A stretch of 64,000 nucleotides of DNA from Pseudomonadota bacterium. GTDB taxonomy: Bacteria > Myxococcota_A > Polyangia > Polyangiales > Polyangiaceae. The translations under genes and the position numbers were made by a program. Positions 43,810 to 53,060 of this stretch are shown piece after piece (position 1 is the stretch's first letter; each line of letters begins with the position of its first letter). Where the stretch lies: assembly GCA_023423895.1 (NCBI GenBank), contig JAFAER010000090.1:62001-126000 (forward strand), given 5' to 3'. The notes beneath the pieces were generated by a model. The model had not been told where the DNA came from, made no database searches, and worked only from the letters and a program-made list of their open reading frames with translations.

Positions 43810-45495
43810 TCACGCCGTCTTCGGCTGCCGCCGTCGGAACGCCGCGACCACCATGCCGAGCGTGAGGAGGTACCAGGGGGCGTCACCGATGATCTCGTAC
43901 ACCGTCGTTCCCCTGAGCCAGCGGATGACGCCGTCGTGGGCCTCGGCCTTGAACGGCGTCGACAACGTCCCGTCGACGATCGCGCCGTTCGGATCGATGA
44001 TCGCCGACACGCCGCTGTTCGTGCTCCGGACGAGGAACCGACGGTGCTCGATGGCGCGGAACTTCGCGAGCGCGAGGTGCTGCCACGGCTCGGTCGTATC
44101 GCCGAACCAGGCGTCGTTGGTCATGTTGACGAGCAGCTCGGGGTCGGCATGCGAGACCGCGCGGTTCGTGAACCCCGGAAGGATGTCCTCGTAGCAGATG
44201 AGGGCGCTGACCTTGTGCTCCGTGCCCTTGATGTCGACGATCAGCGGCTCGAGCGACGTGCCCGGCGAGAAGCGACCGCTGTGCGGCGACCACTTGTAGA
44301 GGATCGGGAACGTGTCGCCGAAGGGCAGGTACTCGCCGAACGCGAGCAAGAACTGCTTGTCGTAACGGCCGCGAACCTCACCCTTGATGTCGGTCGAGAT
44401 GGCGGTGTTGAACCAGCGCTCGCGATCGGGGTCGATCCGGTAGAGGACAGCACCGAAGATGGTCGGGACGCCGAGATTTGCTGCGAAGCGATCGCGGTAG
44501 ACGTGCCCCTTCATCGCGAGGTCCTCGCGCGTCGCGGCCGTCGCGCTGGTCTCGCTCCAGACGACCAGGTCGGCGCCTTTGTCCCGGAGCTCCGCCGTCA
44601 TCTGCTTGTGGCGGCGCAGACCCTCTCCCGGGTCCTGGCGCTTCGCCATCAGCCCCATGTTGCCCTGGACGTAGCCGACACGCGCCTGCTCGGCCTTCTC
44701 GACGCGGCTGTTCGTCATCGGAATGCGGACCGCGCCGTAGAGGAGAGCGACGACGAGGGCGATGACGCCGACCCCGACGACGCGCCGGTCGATCGCGAGG
44801 GGATGACGCTCCTCGCTCGACGGCCCGGCGACGGTGCGCGTCGCGAGCTCGCGCGAAGCCGCCAGCTTGGCGCGGATCGGCTCGGCGATCGCCAGGTTCA
44901 CCGCGACGAGCACCAGGCCCACGAGGATCGGCCCGCCGATGTCGGCGAGCTGCATCAGCACCGGCACCTTGTGGACGGTGGCGGCGTAGTACCAGGGGAA
45001 GAGGAGCGGGTAGGCGAGCTCGCTCACGGCGAATGCCGCGGCGAAGACGAGCGCAGCGGGCCAGCCACGAACCGTCGCGCGGCCGTAGAGCCAGCCCATG
45101 AGCGCGAGCCGTCCGCCCTGGTACGAGCAGATGATCACCGTGAACAGGAGGCAGAGCGCCGTCGGGAACCCGCTGAAGGTCCGCAGCATGTTCACGAGCC
45201 AGTAGAAGCCGCCGAGGTTCATGGCGAGCCCGGTCAGGAAACCGAGCCACGTGGCGCGCTTCGGCGTCTGGCCGATGAGCGACAGGTACAGCGGGACGAG
45301 GCAGACGAACGTGAGCGGCCAGATGTCGACGCCTGCGAACGCGACGAAGTAGAGGAGGCCGGACAGGATCGCGCCGAGCTCGGCGAGCCTGCCACGGACG
45401 AGCGGCGCTCCGGCGCTCGGCTCGTCCTTCTTCGGCGTCTTCTTGGGTTCCTCGTCGGTCGGGACTGCTTGCTGCTTCGCTTCGGCCGCCACCAT
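43810..45495 (-). CDS. lnt: apolipoprotein N-acyltransferase
   Basis: A 561-residue inner-membrane enzyme that adds the third acyl chain to lipoproteins. About 45 polar N-terminal residues precede six to eight membrane segments. A periplasmic nitrilase-like domain follows, with the catalytic triad Glu in VVWSETSA, Lys in GRYDKQFLLAFGEYLP and Cys in SALICYEDILPG. A last membrane helix is at the C-terminus. Length is slightly above the usual 510-ish because of the Lys/Glu-rich N-terminal extension (EEPKKTPKKDEPS). The start at 45495 follows from the reading frame quality; upstream in-frame sequence belongs to the antisense of the PPIase gene. The adjacent lipoprotein genes would be its clients. 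Confidence 0.95.
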   Translation of the reverse strand: MVAAEAKQQAVPTDEEPKKTPKKDEPSAGAPLVRGRLAELGAILSGLLYFVAFAGVDIWPLTFVCLVPLYLSLIGQTPKRATWLGFLTGLAMNLGGFYWLVNMLRTFSGFPTALCLLFTVIICSYQGGRLALMGWLYGRATVRGWPAALVFAAAFAVSELAYPLLFPWYYAATVHKVPVLMQLADIGGPILVGLVLVAVNLAIAEPIRAKLAASRELATRTVAGPSSEERHPLAIDRRVVGVGVIALVVALLYGAVRIPMTNSRVEKAEQARVGYVQGNMGLMAKRQDPGEGLRRHKQMTAELRDKGADLVVWSETSATAATREDLAMKGHVYRDRFAANLGVPTIFGAVLYRIDPDRERWFNTAISTDIKGEVRGRYDKQFLLAFGEYLPFGDTFPILYKWSPHSGRFSPGTSLEPLIVDIKGTEHKVSALICYEDILPGFTNRAVSHADPELLVNMTNDAWFGDTTEPWQHLALAKFRAIEHRRFLVRSTNSGVSAIIDPNGAIVDGTLSTPFKAEAHDGVIRWLRGTTVYEIIGDAPWYLLTLGMVVAAFRRRQPKTA

Positions 45496-45515
45496 GCTCG
45501 CCCCTCGGACTGCGC

Positions 45516-46178
45516 CTATTCGGTGCGCTGGATGATGTGGAAGCCGAACGGTGTCTCGATGATCTCCGAGATCTGTCCGACCTCGAGCTTGAACGCCGCC
45601 GCTTCGAACGCCGGCACCATCTGGCCGTGACCGAAACGACCGAGCGACCCGCCGCGGCCTCCTGCGCCGGGCTCGTCGGAGAACTCGATCGCGAGGCGCG
45701 CGAAGTCCTCCTTGTTGCGTGCGCGGCGGAGGACCTCCTGCGCGACCGAGAACGCCTGGTCGCGCGAGCGGACCACCGACGACGGCGCGCGCTCGGAGCC
45801 CATCCACTGGATGAGGACGTGACGCGCTCCGATCTTCGTCGGCGCGTCGGCGCGCCTCTTCGCGGCGCCGCCGTTCGCGTTGGGATCCGCGTCTGCGTTC
45901 GCGTTGCTCGACGGGGGCGCCGCCGCGGCGCTGCCGCTCGAGGGCCCGCCGACGGACGCGGTGTTCCCCGGCGTGGGGTTCATCGGCGCAGGGCCGGCCG
46001 CCGTGACATCCCCGCTCCGCGGCTCGGTCGCCTGGATCGCGACGTTCGCCTGGTCGGCCGACCGCGATCCGCTCGGACGCGCCGGCGCGTTGCCGGGCGG
46101 AGCGCCGCCGCATGCCGCGAGCGCGAGGACGGTGGCGAGCAGACCGGGAGGACCGAAAGGGGAGAGGCGGCGAATCAC
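45516..46178 (-). CDS. parvulin-type peptidyl-prolyl isomerase, lipoprotein
   Basis: A 220-residue exported isomerase. The N-terminal signal ends at lipobox LAAC (LLATVLALAAC). A low-complexity linker of about 90 residues (Ala/Pro/Asn/Ser-rich, with NANADADPNANGG) leads to one parvulin domain: ARHVLIQWMG, then FARLAIEFSDEPGAGGRGGSLGRFGHGQMVPAFEAAAF and PFGFHIIQRTE. The domain is complete. It most likely assists folding of outer-membrane or periplasmic proteins. GTG 46178 is the likely start; GTG 46187 is an alternative. Next to the FKBP gene and lnt, this makes a small envelope-maturation cluster. Confidence 0.9.
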   Translation of the reverse strand: MIRRLSPFGPPGLLATVLALAACGGAPPGNAPARPSGSRSADQANVAIQATEPRSGDVTAAGPAPMNPTPGNTASVGGPSSGSAAAAPPSSNANADADPNANGGAAKRRADAPTKIGARHVLIQWMGSERAPSSVVRSRDQAFSVAQEVLRRARNKEDFARLAIEFSDEPGAGGRGGSLGRFGHGQMVPAFEAAAFKLEVGQISEIIETPFGFHIIQRTE

Positions 46179-46203
46179 GGGCAGCACCTCGGGGACGAGG
46201 GGA

Positions 46204-46743
46204 TCACTTCTTCTTGACGACTTCGACGAGCTCGACCTCGAACACGAGCGTCGAATTCGGCGGGATCTTCGCGCCTGCACCGCGCGCGCCATAGCCGAGA
46301 TGCGGAGGGATCGTCAGCTTCCGCTTGCCGCCTTCCTTCATGCCCGCGACGCCGTCGTCCCAGCCTTTGATGACGCGGCCCTTGCCGAGCTCGAACGTGA
46401 ACGGCTCGGTGCCGTGCTTCTTCGAGGCGTCGAACTCTTCGCCGTTCGTCAGGGTGCCGACGTAGTGCACCTTCACGGTGTCGCCCGCCTTGGCCTCGGC
46501 GCCCTTGCCGACGACGAGATCCTTGATCTCGAGCTTCGCGTTCGGGTCCGGCGGCGGCTCCGCCGGCTTCGCGGGCGTCGGCGCTGCGCTCGGCTGCTGA
46601 GCGGGCTTCGCTTCGGCTGCGGTCGTCGTGGGCGTCTCGCCCTGGATGGGCTCGGGCTTCGGCGGCTCGGTCAGCTTCGAGCACGCGGAAAGAGCGAAGA
46701 CGGCAGTGAGACCAATCCCGGCAAGGAGCGTGTGGCAGCGCAT
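46204..46743 (-). CDS. FKBP-type peptidyl-prolyl isomerase, lipoprotein
   Basis: A 179-residue isomerase with lipobox LSAC (GLTAVFALSAC). A Pro/Ala/Thr linker (to about residue 68) precedes a single FKBP domain with AGDTVKVHYVGTLTNG, FDASKKHGTEPFTFELG, VIKGWDDGVAGMK and LTIPPHLGYGARGAGAKIPP. All core residues of the active pocket are present. It is 25 bp from the parvulin gene, probably in the same operon and acting in the periplasm. Only partial evidence exists for its own promoter. Confidence 0.93.
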   Translation of the reverse strand: MRCHTLLAGIGLTAVFALSACSKLTEPPKPEPIQGETPTTTAAEAKPAQQPSAAPTPAKPAEPPPDPNAKLEIKDLVVGKGAEAKAGDTVKVHYVGTLTNGEEFDASKKHGTEPFTFELGKGRVIKGWDDGVAGMKEGGKRKLTIPPHLGYGARGAGAKIPPNSTLVFEVELVEVVKKK

Positions 46744-46905
46744 TCGAGAGCCGGACCCTAGCTTTTCACGTTGAAAAAGCAAAGCCCCTGCCTGTGCCGG
46801 GCCGGTTCGTTCGCTCGTCTGTTGGCCATCTCGCTCGATGTCCTGATCCAGGTCCTTACCCATTCTTCTTCCCTTCACGTATCATCGGCCCCCGTAGGCA
46901 CTCCT

Positions 46906-48129
46906 TTGGCGCGCGTGCTGCACATCGAGGACGACCCGCGTAACCGGCTGCTCGTCCGCAAGCTTCTCTCGGGAGACGGTCACGAGGTCATCGACGCGGC
47001 CGATGGCCTCGAGGGCGTTCGTCTGGCGATCGCCCAACGTCCGGACATCGTCCTCGTCGATCTCAATATTCCCGGTCTCGACGGCTTCGAGGTCACGCTT
47101 CGCCTTCGCACGGAGGCCTCGCTGAACGGTGTGCCCATCGTCGCGATCACGGCCGAAGGCGATCGCGACACGAGCTTCGCCGTCGGGTGCGACGGCTTCC
47201 TCCAGAAGCCGATCGATGCGCGGAACTTCGCCAAGCAGGTGGCGAGCTACATCGGCGGGCGTCGCGAACGGATGATGTCGACGCCCGACGTGCAGGGCGA
47301 ACGCCTCCGCATCCAGTCGGGCCGCATCGTCGCGCACCTGGAAGAGAAGGTGGCCGAGCTCTCCTCCGCGAACGAGCGCCTCCGCGAGATGGAGAAGCTC
47401 CGCACGGAGTTCTACCGGAACATCTCGCACGAGCTCGCGACGCCGCTCACGCCGATCGTCGGCTACCTCCGCATGCTCATGGATGAGGAGCTCGGCGAGA
47501 CGAGCAAGGCGCAGCGCAAGGCGCTCCGCGCGATGGACGACTGCATCCGTCGTCTGCGGTCGGTGATGGACAACCTCATCGACGTGACCGGTCTCGAGAC
47601 CGGGAAGATGCGCTTCTTCCACAAGGACTACGACTTCCTCGACACCGTGCGCCGCTCCATCGCATGGCATGCGGACGCGTTCGCCGAGCGCAAGCTCACG
47701 ATGCTCGAGGAGTTCCCGCGCGGGCCGCTGCCGGGCTACGGCGACAGCGATCGCCTCGGGCGCGCGATGAGCCAGCTGCTCGACAACGCCGCGAAGTTCA
47801 CGCCGGAGGGCGGGATCGTCGGTGTCATGGTGCGCCCGCACGAGGCCGCCTACGAGCTCATCGTCGCCGACACGGGTGGGGGCGTCCCGAAGGACAAGCA
47901 GGACCGTATCTTCGACCCGTTCTTCCAGGTCGACGGCTCGGCGACGCGCTCGTTCGGCGGGACCGGCGTCGGGCTCGCGATCGCGCGCCGGGTCGCGCGT
48001 GGGCTCGGCGGCGATGTGAGGCTCCTGCACGAAGGCGCGACGGTCGAGGGGATGTTCCTCGGCGGCGCCGCCTTCAGCCTGACGGTCGCGAAGCGCGCCC
48101 CCACCGTCGTGGTCGACGCCACCGGCTGA
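46906..48129 (+). CDS. receiver-histidine kinase hybrid, cytoplasmic
   Basis: A 407-residue soluble kinase. The receiver comes first (residues 5-125: HIEDDPRNRLLVRKLL, phosphorylation Asp in IVLVDLNIPGLDG, Lys in FLQKPI). A coiled coil near 140-165 (EKVAELSSANERLREMEK) leads to HisKA with H-box FYRNISHELATPLTPIVGYL and an ATPase domain (LLDNAAKFTPEGG, VADTGGGVPKDKQ, GTGVGLAIARRVARG). It has no transmembrane segment. The start is uncertain: TTG 46906 is the most likely, GTG 46915 is possible, and upstream sequence is not convincing. No regulator gene is adjacent. Confidence 0.92.
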   Translation: MARVLHIEDDPRNRLLVRKLLSGDGHEVIDAADGLEGVRLAIAQRPDIVLVDLNIPGLDGFEVTLRLRTEASLNGVPIVAITAEGDRDTSFAVGCDGFLQKPIDARNFAKQVASYIGGRRERMMSTPDVQGERLRIQSGRIVAHLEEKVAELSSANERLREMEKLRTEFYRNISHELATPLTPIVGYLRMLMDEELGETSKAQRKALRAMDDCIRRLRSVMDNLIDVTGLETGKMRFFHKDYDFLDTVRRSIAWHADAFAERKLTMLEEFPRGPLPGYGDSDRLGRAMSQLLDNAAKFTPEGGIVGVMVRPHEAAYELIVADTGGGVPKDKQDRIFDPFFQVDGSATRSFGGTGVGLAIARRVARGLGGDVRLLHEGATVEGMFLGGAAFSLTVAKRAPTVVVDATG

Positions 48130-48147
48130 TCGTCGTAGGCAGCGGCC

Positions 48148-49281
48148 ATGCGCGCCTACCTCGACTGGAACGCGACGACGCCTCCGCGGGCCGAGGTGCT
48201 CGACGCGATGCGCGAAGCGTCGGCGCGTGCATGGGCGAACCCGTCGAGCATCCATGGCGACGGTCGTGCGGCGCGTGCGGTGATCGAGGACGCGCGGGCA
48301 GAGGTGGCGGCGCTCGCCGGCGTCGATCCGCGCGACGTGGTGTTCACCTCGGGCGGGACGGAGGCGAACAACCTCGCGCTCCGGAGCGCGTTCCCGGTCG
48401 TGTCGTCCGGAGCTGCGCCGCGGACGCTCGTGACGAGCCGGCTCGAGCATCCGTCGGTCACGCGCGTCGCGGAGGCGCTCGAGCGCGAAGGTCGCGCCGC
48501 CGTGCGCTGGCTCGCCGTCACGAAAGAAGGAACGATCGATCTGGCCGATCTCGAGCGTGCCCTCTCCGACGCGGCGCCAGCGCTCGTGACGGTACAGGCC
48601 GTCAATCACGAGACCGGCGTCATCCAGCCGGTGGCGGAGGTCGTCGAGCGTGCACACGCAGCCGGTGCGCGCGTCCACGTCGACGCCGTGCAAGCGTGGG
48701 GGAAGATCGCCGTCCCGCAGGGATGGGACACCGCCTCGATGGCGCCGCACAAGATGCGCGGGCCGAAGGGCATCGGCGCGCTGGCGACGCGTCAGGGCGT
48801 GCGGATCGATCCCGTGCTCCTCGGCGGCTCCCAGGAGAAGGGGATTCGCCCCGGCACCGTGGATGCCGCGCTCGCGGCCGGCTTCGGCGCGGCGGCGCGC
48901 AACGCGGCGACCTCTCCCGCTCGATGGACAGCGCTCGCGGAGCTGCGCGATCGAATCGAGGGCGAGCTCGTCGCCATCGACGCTCCTCGCGGGCGCGCGC
49001 GCGTCGCGGGCGACCCCGCGCGGCGTGCGCCCCACGTCTCGAACCTGATCTGGCCAGGCTGGGTCGGCGCGGAGCTCGTCGCCGCCCTCGATCTCGAAGG
49101 TGTCAGTGTGTCGAGCGGCGCCGCGTGCAGCGCGGGCACCGTCGAGCCGTCGCCCGTGTTGCTCGCGATGGTCGGTCCAGAAGACGCCACCCGCGGTGTG
49201 CGGATCTCGATCGGCGAGACGACGACCGACGACGAAGCATCGGTCGCCATTCGCGCGTTCCGATCCGTGCTCGGGCGTTGA
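48148..49281 (+). CDS. cysteine desulfurase family protein (NifS/IscS-like aminotransferase fold)
   Basis: A 377-residue PLP enzyme of the class V aminotransferase fold that takes sulfur from cysteine. N-terminal YLDWNATTPP, then FTSGGTEANNLAL, VNHETGVIQPV and VHVDAVQAWGKIA match the group, and the PLP lysine lies in MAPHKMRGPKGIGAL. The mobile cysteine loop is SSGAACSAGTVEPSPVLLA. Both key residues are present. No Isc or Suf genes are near, so the sulfur acceptor may be tRNA or an unrelated pathway. It starts 18 bp after the kinase gene. Confidence 0.92.
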   Translation: MRAYLDWNATTPPRAEVLDAMREASARAWANPSSIHGDGRAARAVIEDARAEVAALAGVDPRDVVFTSGGTEANNLALRSAFPVVSSGAAPRTLVTSRLEHPSVTRVAEALEREGRAAVRWLAVTKEGTIDLADLERALSDAAPALVTVQAVNHETGVIQPVAEVVERAHAAGARVHVDAVQAWGKIAVPQGWDTASMAPHKMRGPKGIGALATRQGVRIDPVLLGGSQEKGIRPGTVDAALAAGFGAAARNAATSPARWTALAELRDRIEGELVAIDAPRGRARVAGDPARRAPHVSNLIWPGWVGAELVAALDLEGVSVSSGAACSAGTVEPSPVLLAMVGPEDATRGVRISIGETTTDDEASVAIRAFRSVLGR

Positions 49282-49300
49282 GCTCTAGCGTGCCGTTCGT

Positions 49301-49321
49301 CTGCTTCTCGCCTGAGAGCAG
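49301..49321 (+). terminator. hairpin after cysteine desulfurase gene
   Basis: CTGC-TCTC pairs with GAGA-GCAG around GCCT with one bulged T, 19 bp after the stop. No T-tract; weak support. Confidence 0.35.
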
Positions 49322-49488
49322 CAGAGCCACGCTGCGGATGTGCGAGGGGCGCAGCTCTCGTCATTGCATGTGCTCTCTTATGGACCACATTCGATTCGAG
49401 AACGGGGGGCACCTGCATTCGTGACGAGATAGGCGGTGCATTCGCGACGAAGAGAGGCCAGTATCCGCGCGCCGCACTCGGTTGCCCG

Positions 49489-50913
49489 ATGAATCGTTCT
49501 GCGCCCCTTGGCCAACTCCTCGTCCGATCCGGTGTGCTGTCCGAGAGCACGCTGGCGGAGGTGCTCGAAATCCAGAAGACCGCACGGCGGCGGCTCGGCG
49601 ATCTCCTTGCCGAGCGGAACCTCGTGCCGCCGCGGCAGCTCGCGCGGATCATCTCCTATCAACTGAGCTGCCCCTGGCTGTCGCTCAACAACGTCGAGAT
49701 CCCGCGAGCCCTCATCGAGCTCGTCCCACGCGAGCTCGCGATCGCTCACACGCTGGTGCCGGTGCACCTTCGCGAAGCGGAAACGCGACATCTCTACGTC
49801 GCGATCCACGACCCGACCGATGAAGTCGCCCTCGCCGAGTGCGCGCGTGCGGTGGGCATGCCGGTGAAGCCGATGGTCGCGATCACCTACGAGATCCGCC
49901 AGGCACTCGCGCGGTACTACGGCGCGCCGTTGCCGTCGCTCACGACGGCGCCCGTTCGGCTTCAGGTCGTCCGCATGCCGGAGCCGCCCGGGGTTGGCGA
50001 GCCGGCGCTCGCCGCGGTGGTTCGGTCGCAAACCACGGCGCCGCCGGATCTCCCGCGCGTTCCGAAGCCGCAGGCGCTGCCGGGGCGGGCTGCGCTCCCA
50101 TCGCACGACAGCCCGACGTTGCCGCCGCGGACAGCGCCGAGCGCACCGCCGTCATTGCCAGCGCGGACGGCTCCGAGCGCGCCTCCGACGTTCCGTCCGG
50201 GCTCCAGCCCGAGCACACCTCCTCACGACGCTCTTCATGGCACGCCGACGATGCCGCCGCGGTCAGCACCGATGTTGCCGCCGCCTGCATCCGTGACGAC
50301 ACCTCCGCGCGTGGCGCGCGTGGCGCCCACGCCGCCGCCGCCGTCCGTGACGACACCTCCGCGCGTGGCGCCCACGCCTCCTCCGCTTCCTTCACCGGTG
50401 ACGTCACCTCCGCGGGTCGCACCCACGCCGCCTCCGCCGCCTCCGCCGGCGCTCCTGACGTCACCTCGGCTTGCCGTGCCCACGCCTCCACCGACGGTAC
50501 CGCTGCCCGTCGCGTCGTCGCGCCCGACGGCGCCTCCGCCGTCGGCGGCCACGTCACCTCCGCGCGTTCCTCCGACGCTTCGTCCGGAGCTCGCGCCGCC
50601 GACCGTGCTGGTCGTGAACGCGCCCGAGCGCTTTCGAGACCAGTGCGCGACGGCGGCGAGCACGCTCGGCGCCGACGTCATGGAAGGAAGCTTGGTGAAC
50701 GTCACGGACGTCGCGACTCGTTGCCGGCCAGCGGCGATCGTCGTGACCGACGACATCTACGCGTTCGATCGTGCGGGACTGAACCGCCTCGCGATCGAGA
50801 TCGACGCGCTGCTCGTCATCTGGAGCGAGGACGTGGAGGCACGGCAGCTCGCGCCGCTGCTCGAGGGGGCGATCCAGCGCGCGCGTCGTGTCCCGTCGCG
50901 CGCGGCTTCCTGA
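49489..50913 (+). CDS. GspE N-terminal (MshEN) domain protein with proline-rich middle and receiver-like C-terminus
   Basis: A 474-residue protein. Residues 1-145 are a type II secretion/pilus ATPase N-terminal domain (LLVRSGVLSESTLAEVLEIQ, RRLGDLLAERNLVPPRQLA, PCPWLSLNN-like SCPWLSLNNVEIPRALIELV). No ATPase domain follows. Residues about 155-365 are a Pro/Thr/Ser-rich stretch with repeats such as VTTPPRVAPTPPPP. Residues 370-470 read as a receiver-like domain (TVLVVNAPERFRDQCATAAS, AAIVVTDDIYAFDRAGL). Proteins of this layout, in which MshEN may bind c-di-GMP, occur in myxobacteria. The role is unknown. Confidence 0.85.
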   Translation: MNRSAPLGQLLVRSGVLSESTLAEVLEIQKTARRRLGDLLAERNLVPPRQLARIISYQLSCPWLSLNNVEIPRALIELVPRELAIAHTLVPVHLREAETRHLYVAIHDPTDEVALAECARAVGMPVKPMVAITYEIRQALARYYGAPLPSLTTAPVRLQVVRMPEPPGVGEPALAAVVRSQTTAPPDLPRVPKPQALPGRAALPSHDSPTLPPRTAPSAPPSLPARTAPSAPPTFRPGSSPSTPPHDALHGTPTMPPRSAPMLPPPASVTTPPRVARVAPTPPPPSVTTPPRVAPTPPPLPSPVTSPPRVAPTPPPPPPPALLTSPRLAVPTPPPTVPLPVASSRPTAPPPSAATSPPRVPPTLRPELAPPTVLVVNAPERFRDQCATAASTLGADVMEGSLVNVTDVATRCRPAAIVVTDDIYAFDRAGLNRLAIEIDALLVIWSEDVEARQLAPLLEGAIQRARRVPSRAAS

Positions 50914-51012
50914 TCTCCGTCGAGCGCCTCGCGCTCTTCGCGGGGCACCGCGGTGCTCGGTGGTTTCGAACAGGTGAAGGCGACGTCCGGCGGCGCGGAG
51001 CTGTCCGTATGC

Positions 51013-52719
51013 TCAAGGGAACGCCGGCGGCGTCGCGCGATTGCCCGTGTTCGAGCCCCAGCAGGTGACCGAGCCGTCGAGGCGCACGGCACATGCCACT
51101 TGCTGCCCTGCGCTGACCGAGACGAAGCCCCCGCCCGAAGGAGTCCCCGCCGGCGGAGACTGTCCCCAGCAGACGACGGCGCCGGTGTCCGCGCGGACGC
51201 CGCAGCTGAAGTCGTAGCCGGCCGCCACGTCGAGGTACGTGCCGGCCGGCGGAGCACCCACCATCCGACCCCAGCAGATCGCCGCGCCGTCGGTGCGGAG
51301 CGCGCAGCTATGCATGTCGCCGACCGACAGCTTCGTGAACGTGCCCGCAGGGTAGTTGATGGAGTCGTTCGTGGTGCCTGCCCAGCACCAGAGTGTCTGG
51401 CTGGTCCGGAGCGCGCAGGCATGGACGTAGCCCACGCCGACGTCGAGGTACGTCCCTGCGGGCGCCGTCGCCTGGCCGAAGCCGTTGTTTCCCCAGCACG
51501 CCAGCGTCCCGTCGTTCTTCACTCCGCAGGTCGCGTTCGTACCGCCGTAGCTCGCACCTCCCGCGCTCACCTTCTTGAAGGTCCCCGCTGGCGGCACAGT
51601 GCTGCCGCTCGCGTTGCCTCCCCAGCACGCGACGGTGCCGTCGTTGCGCAGGGCGCATCCATGCAAGCCGCTGACGGAGATCTGGCGGAACGATCCGCTC
51701 GGCGGCGTCGCTTTCCCGCTGCTGTTGCTGCCCCAGCACGCGATGGAGCCGTCGCCCCGGAGCCCGCACCCGCTGTCCTCTCCGAGGTCGATCGGCGTGA
51801 AGATGCCCGTCTCGAACGTCGTGGCGGAGCCGTCGTCGCAAAGGACGCTCGATGTTCCGTTCCCGTTGTTCCTCACCCTGCAGGACGCGCCGTTGCATAT
51901 CGGCGTGGTCGAGTCGATTTCGCCGGGCTGGAGGACGCCGTCCCGCGCGATGCCGCCGCCGTCACCGTTGTCGAGGCCGACCCCGATGAGCTTGCCGCCG
52001 GTCGGGCATTGCGCGGTGGTCGCGTTCGCGATCGCGACGAGGGAGCTCTCGCCGCTCTCGCCGTTGGTGCCGTTGGTGCCGTTGGTGCCGTTGGTGCCAT
52101 GGCAGATCGGCGCGGTGGCATCGACCTCCCCCGGTTGGAGAACGCCGTCGTTCGCGATGCCGCCGCCGTCGCCGTCGTCGCTCCCAGATTGAACGAGCCG
52201 GCCCCCGTTCGGGCAGTCGACCGCGGAAGTATCGACGATGGCGATGAGCGCTGCGTGGCCGTTCGTGCCGCTCGCCGGGTTGCAGACCGGCGTCGTCGAG
52301 TCGACTTCGCCGGGTTGGAGGATGCCGTCGTTCGCGATGCCGCCACCAGCGCCGTCGTCCGCGCCGAGCAGGATGACTCTGCCGCCGTGCGCGCATTGCT
52401 CCGAGGACGCATCGGTCACCGAGGCCAGGATGCTCTTGCCATCGGTGCCGTCCGTTCCGTGCTTGCCATCGGTGCCGGTCTCGCCGTCCGTGCCGTTCGA
52501 CCCAGCCGCGCCTTGCCCGCCGACCTTGCCGCTTTCGACGCTGGCGGTCGTCCCGTCGGGGCACGTGATGGTCATCGTGCCGTTCTGGTCGTCGGCGACC
52601 GTGCACGAGCGTCCGTCGGCGCCGTTCGCGCCACTGCACGCGCTCAGCGCGAGGACTCCCGCGCACAGCATCGATCGCCGGGCTTGCTTGCCTCGAGCGT
52701 TGCTCTTGCCGATCGTCAT
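51013..52719 (-). CDS. RCC1-like repeat lipoprotein with DUF7151-type repeats
   Basis: A 568-residue exported lipoprotein (lipobox LSAC in CAGVLALSACSG). Residues 30-100 are Gly/Asp/Thr-rich with collagen-like GTDGETGTDGKHGTDG units. Residues 95-290 hold three repeats of CxxGGxxIxxGxDDGxGGGIANDGxLQPGEVDSTTPVC, joined by a TNG run. The C-terminal half has six or seven RCC1-like repeats (CALRNDGTVACWGG, CGVRADTGAVVCWGQ) that form a beta propeller. All Cys are probably in disulfides. Such proteins are surface-exposed in myxobacteria; a binding or adhesion role is likely. Confidence 0.92.
   Translation of the reverse strand: MTIGKSNARGKQARRSMLCAGVLALSACSGANGADGRSCTVADDQNGTMTITCPDGTTASVESGKVGGQGAAGSNGTDGETGTDGKHGTDGTDGKSILASVTDASSEQCAHGGRVILLGADDGAGGGIANDGILQPGEVDSTTPVCNPASGTNGHAALIAIVDTSAVDCPNGGRLVQSGSDDGDGGGIANDGVLQPGEVDATAPICHGTNGTNGTNGTNGESGESSLVAIANATTAQCPTGGKLIGVGLDNGDGGGIARDGVLQPGEIDSTTPICNGASCRVRNNGNGTSSVLCDDGSATTFETGIFTPIDLGEDSGCGLRGDGSIACWGSNSSGKATPPSGSFRQISVSGLHGCALRNDGTVACWGGNASGSTVPPAGTFKKVSAGGASYGGTNATCGVKNDGTLACWGNNGFGQATAPAGTYLDVGVGYVHACALRTSQTLWCWAGTTNDSINYPAGTFTKLSVGDMHSCALRTDGAAICWGRMVGAPPAGTYLDVAAGYDFSCGVRADTGAVVCWGQSPPAGTPSGGGFVSVSAGQQVACAVRLDGSVTCWGSNTGNRATPPAFP
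52071..52106 (-). repeat. 9-bp tandem repeat encoding Thr-Asn-Gly
   Basis: Four identical copies of CCGTTGGTG lie inside the RCC1-like gene and encode TNG repeats. The identical copies suggest recent slippage and length variation between strains. Confidence 0.9.
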
Positions 52720-53060
52720 CGTTGTTCTCGTCTCCGTGCTGCGCTGGACTCGGTCGTGCGAAGCGGCAGATCGTCGGTCATGGGAATGCTGGCGGTGTCG
52801 CGCGCGCCGGAGAGAGCAACCCAGGTGCCACGCTCCCAGGTGGGGGGCTCCCAGGTGGCTCCCAGGAGGGGAATCGTCTCGACATCGTCGCTTCCGTGAG
52901 GTGGGGAGGGGGCACCCGTGAGCGCGAGCACGTCGAGGGGCCGGTCACCTCCACCCGGATTCGATCGCCGCGAGCCGGAAGACGCACACACGAGCGACAT
53001 GAGCAGCGTGTGTTCGGAAATCCGGCACCGGCGTCCGGTGATCCGAACGACGGGTACGGG
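52720..53060. other. 0.34 kb intergenic region
   Basis: No gene seen. It carries several copies of CTCCCAGGTGG-like units at 52812-52868. Both neighbours read in the minus direction, so this is downstream of the NtrC-like gene and upstream of the RCC1-like gene, whose promoter should lie here. Confidence 0.6.

Noticed and set aside
50953..52899. A 648-residue plus-strand frame over the RCC1-like gene
   Set aside because: The minus strand encodes Cys and CWG repeats with a lipoprotein signal; the plus frame is Arg/Ala-rich with no pattern.
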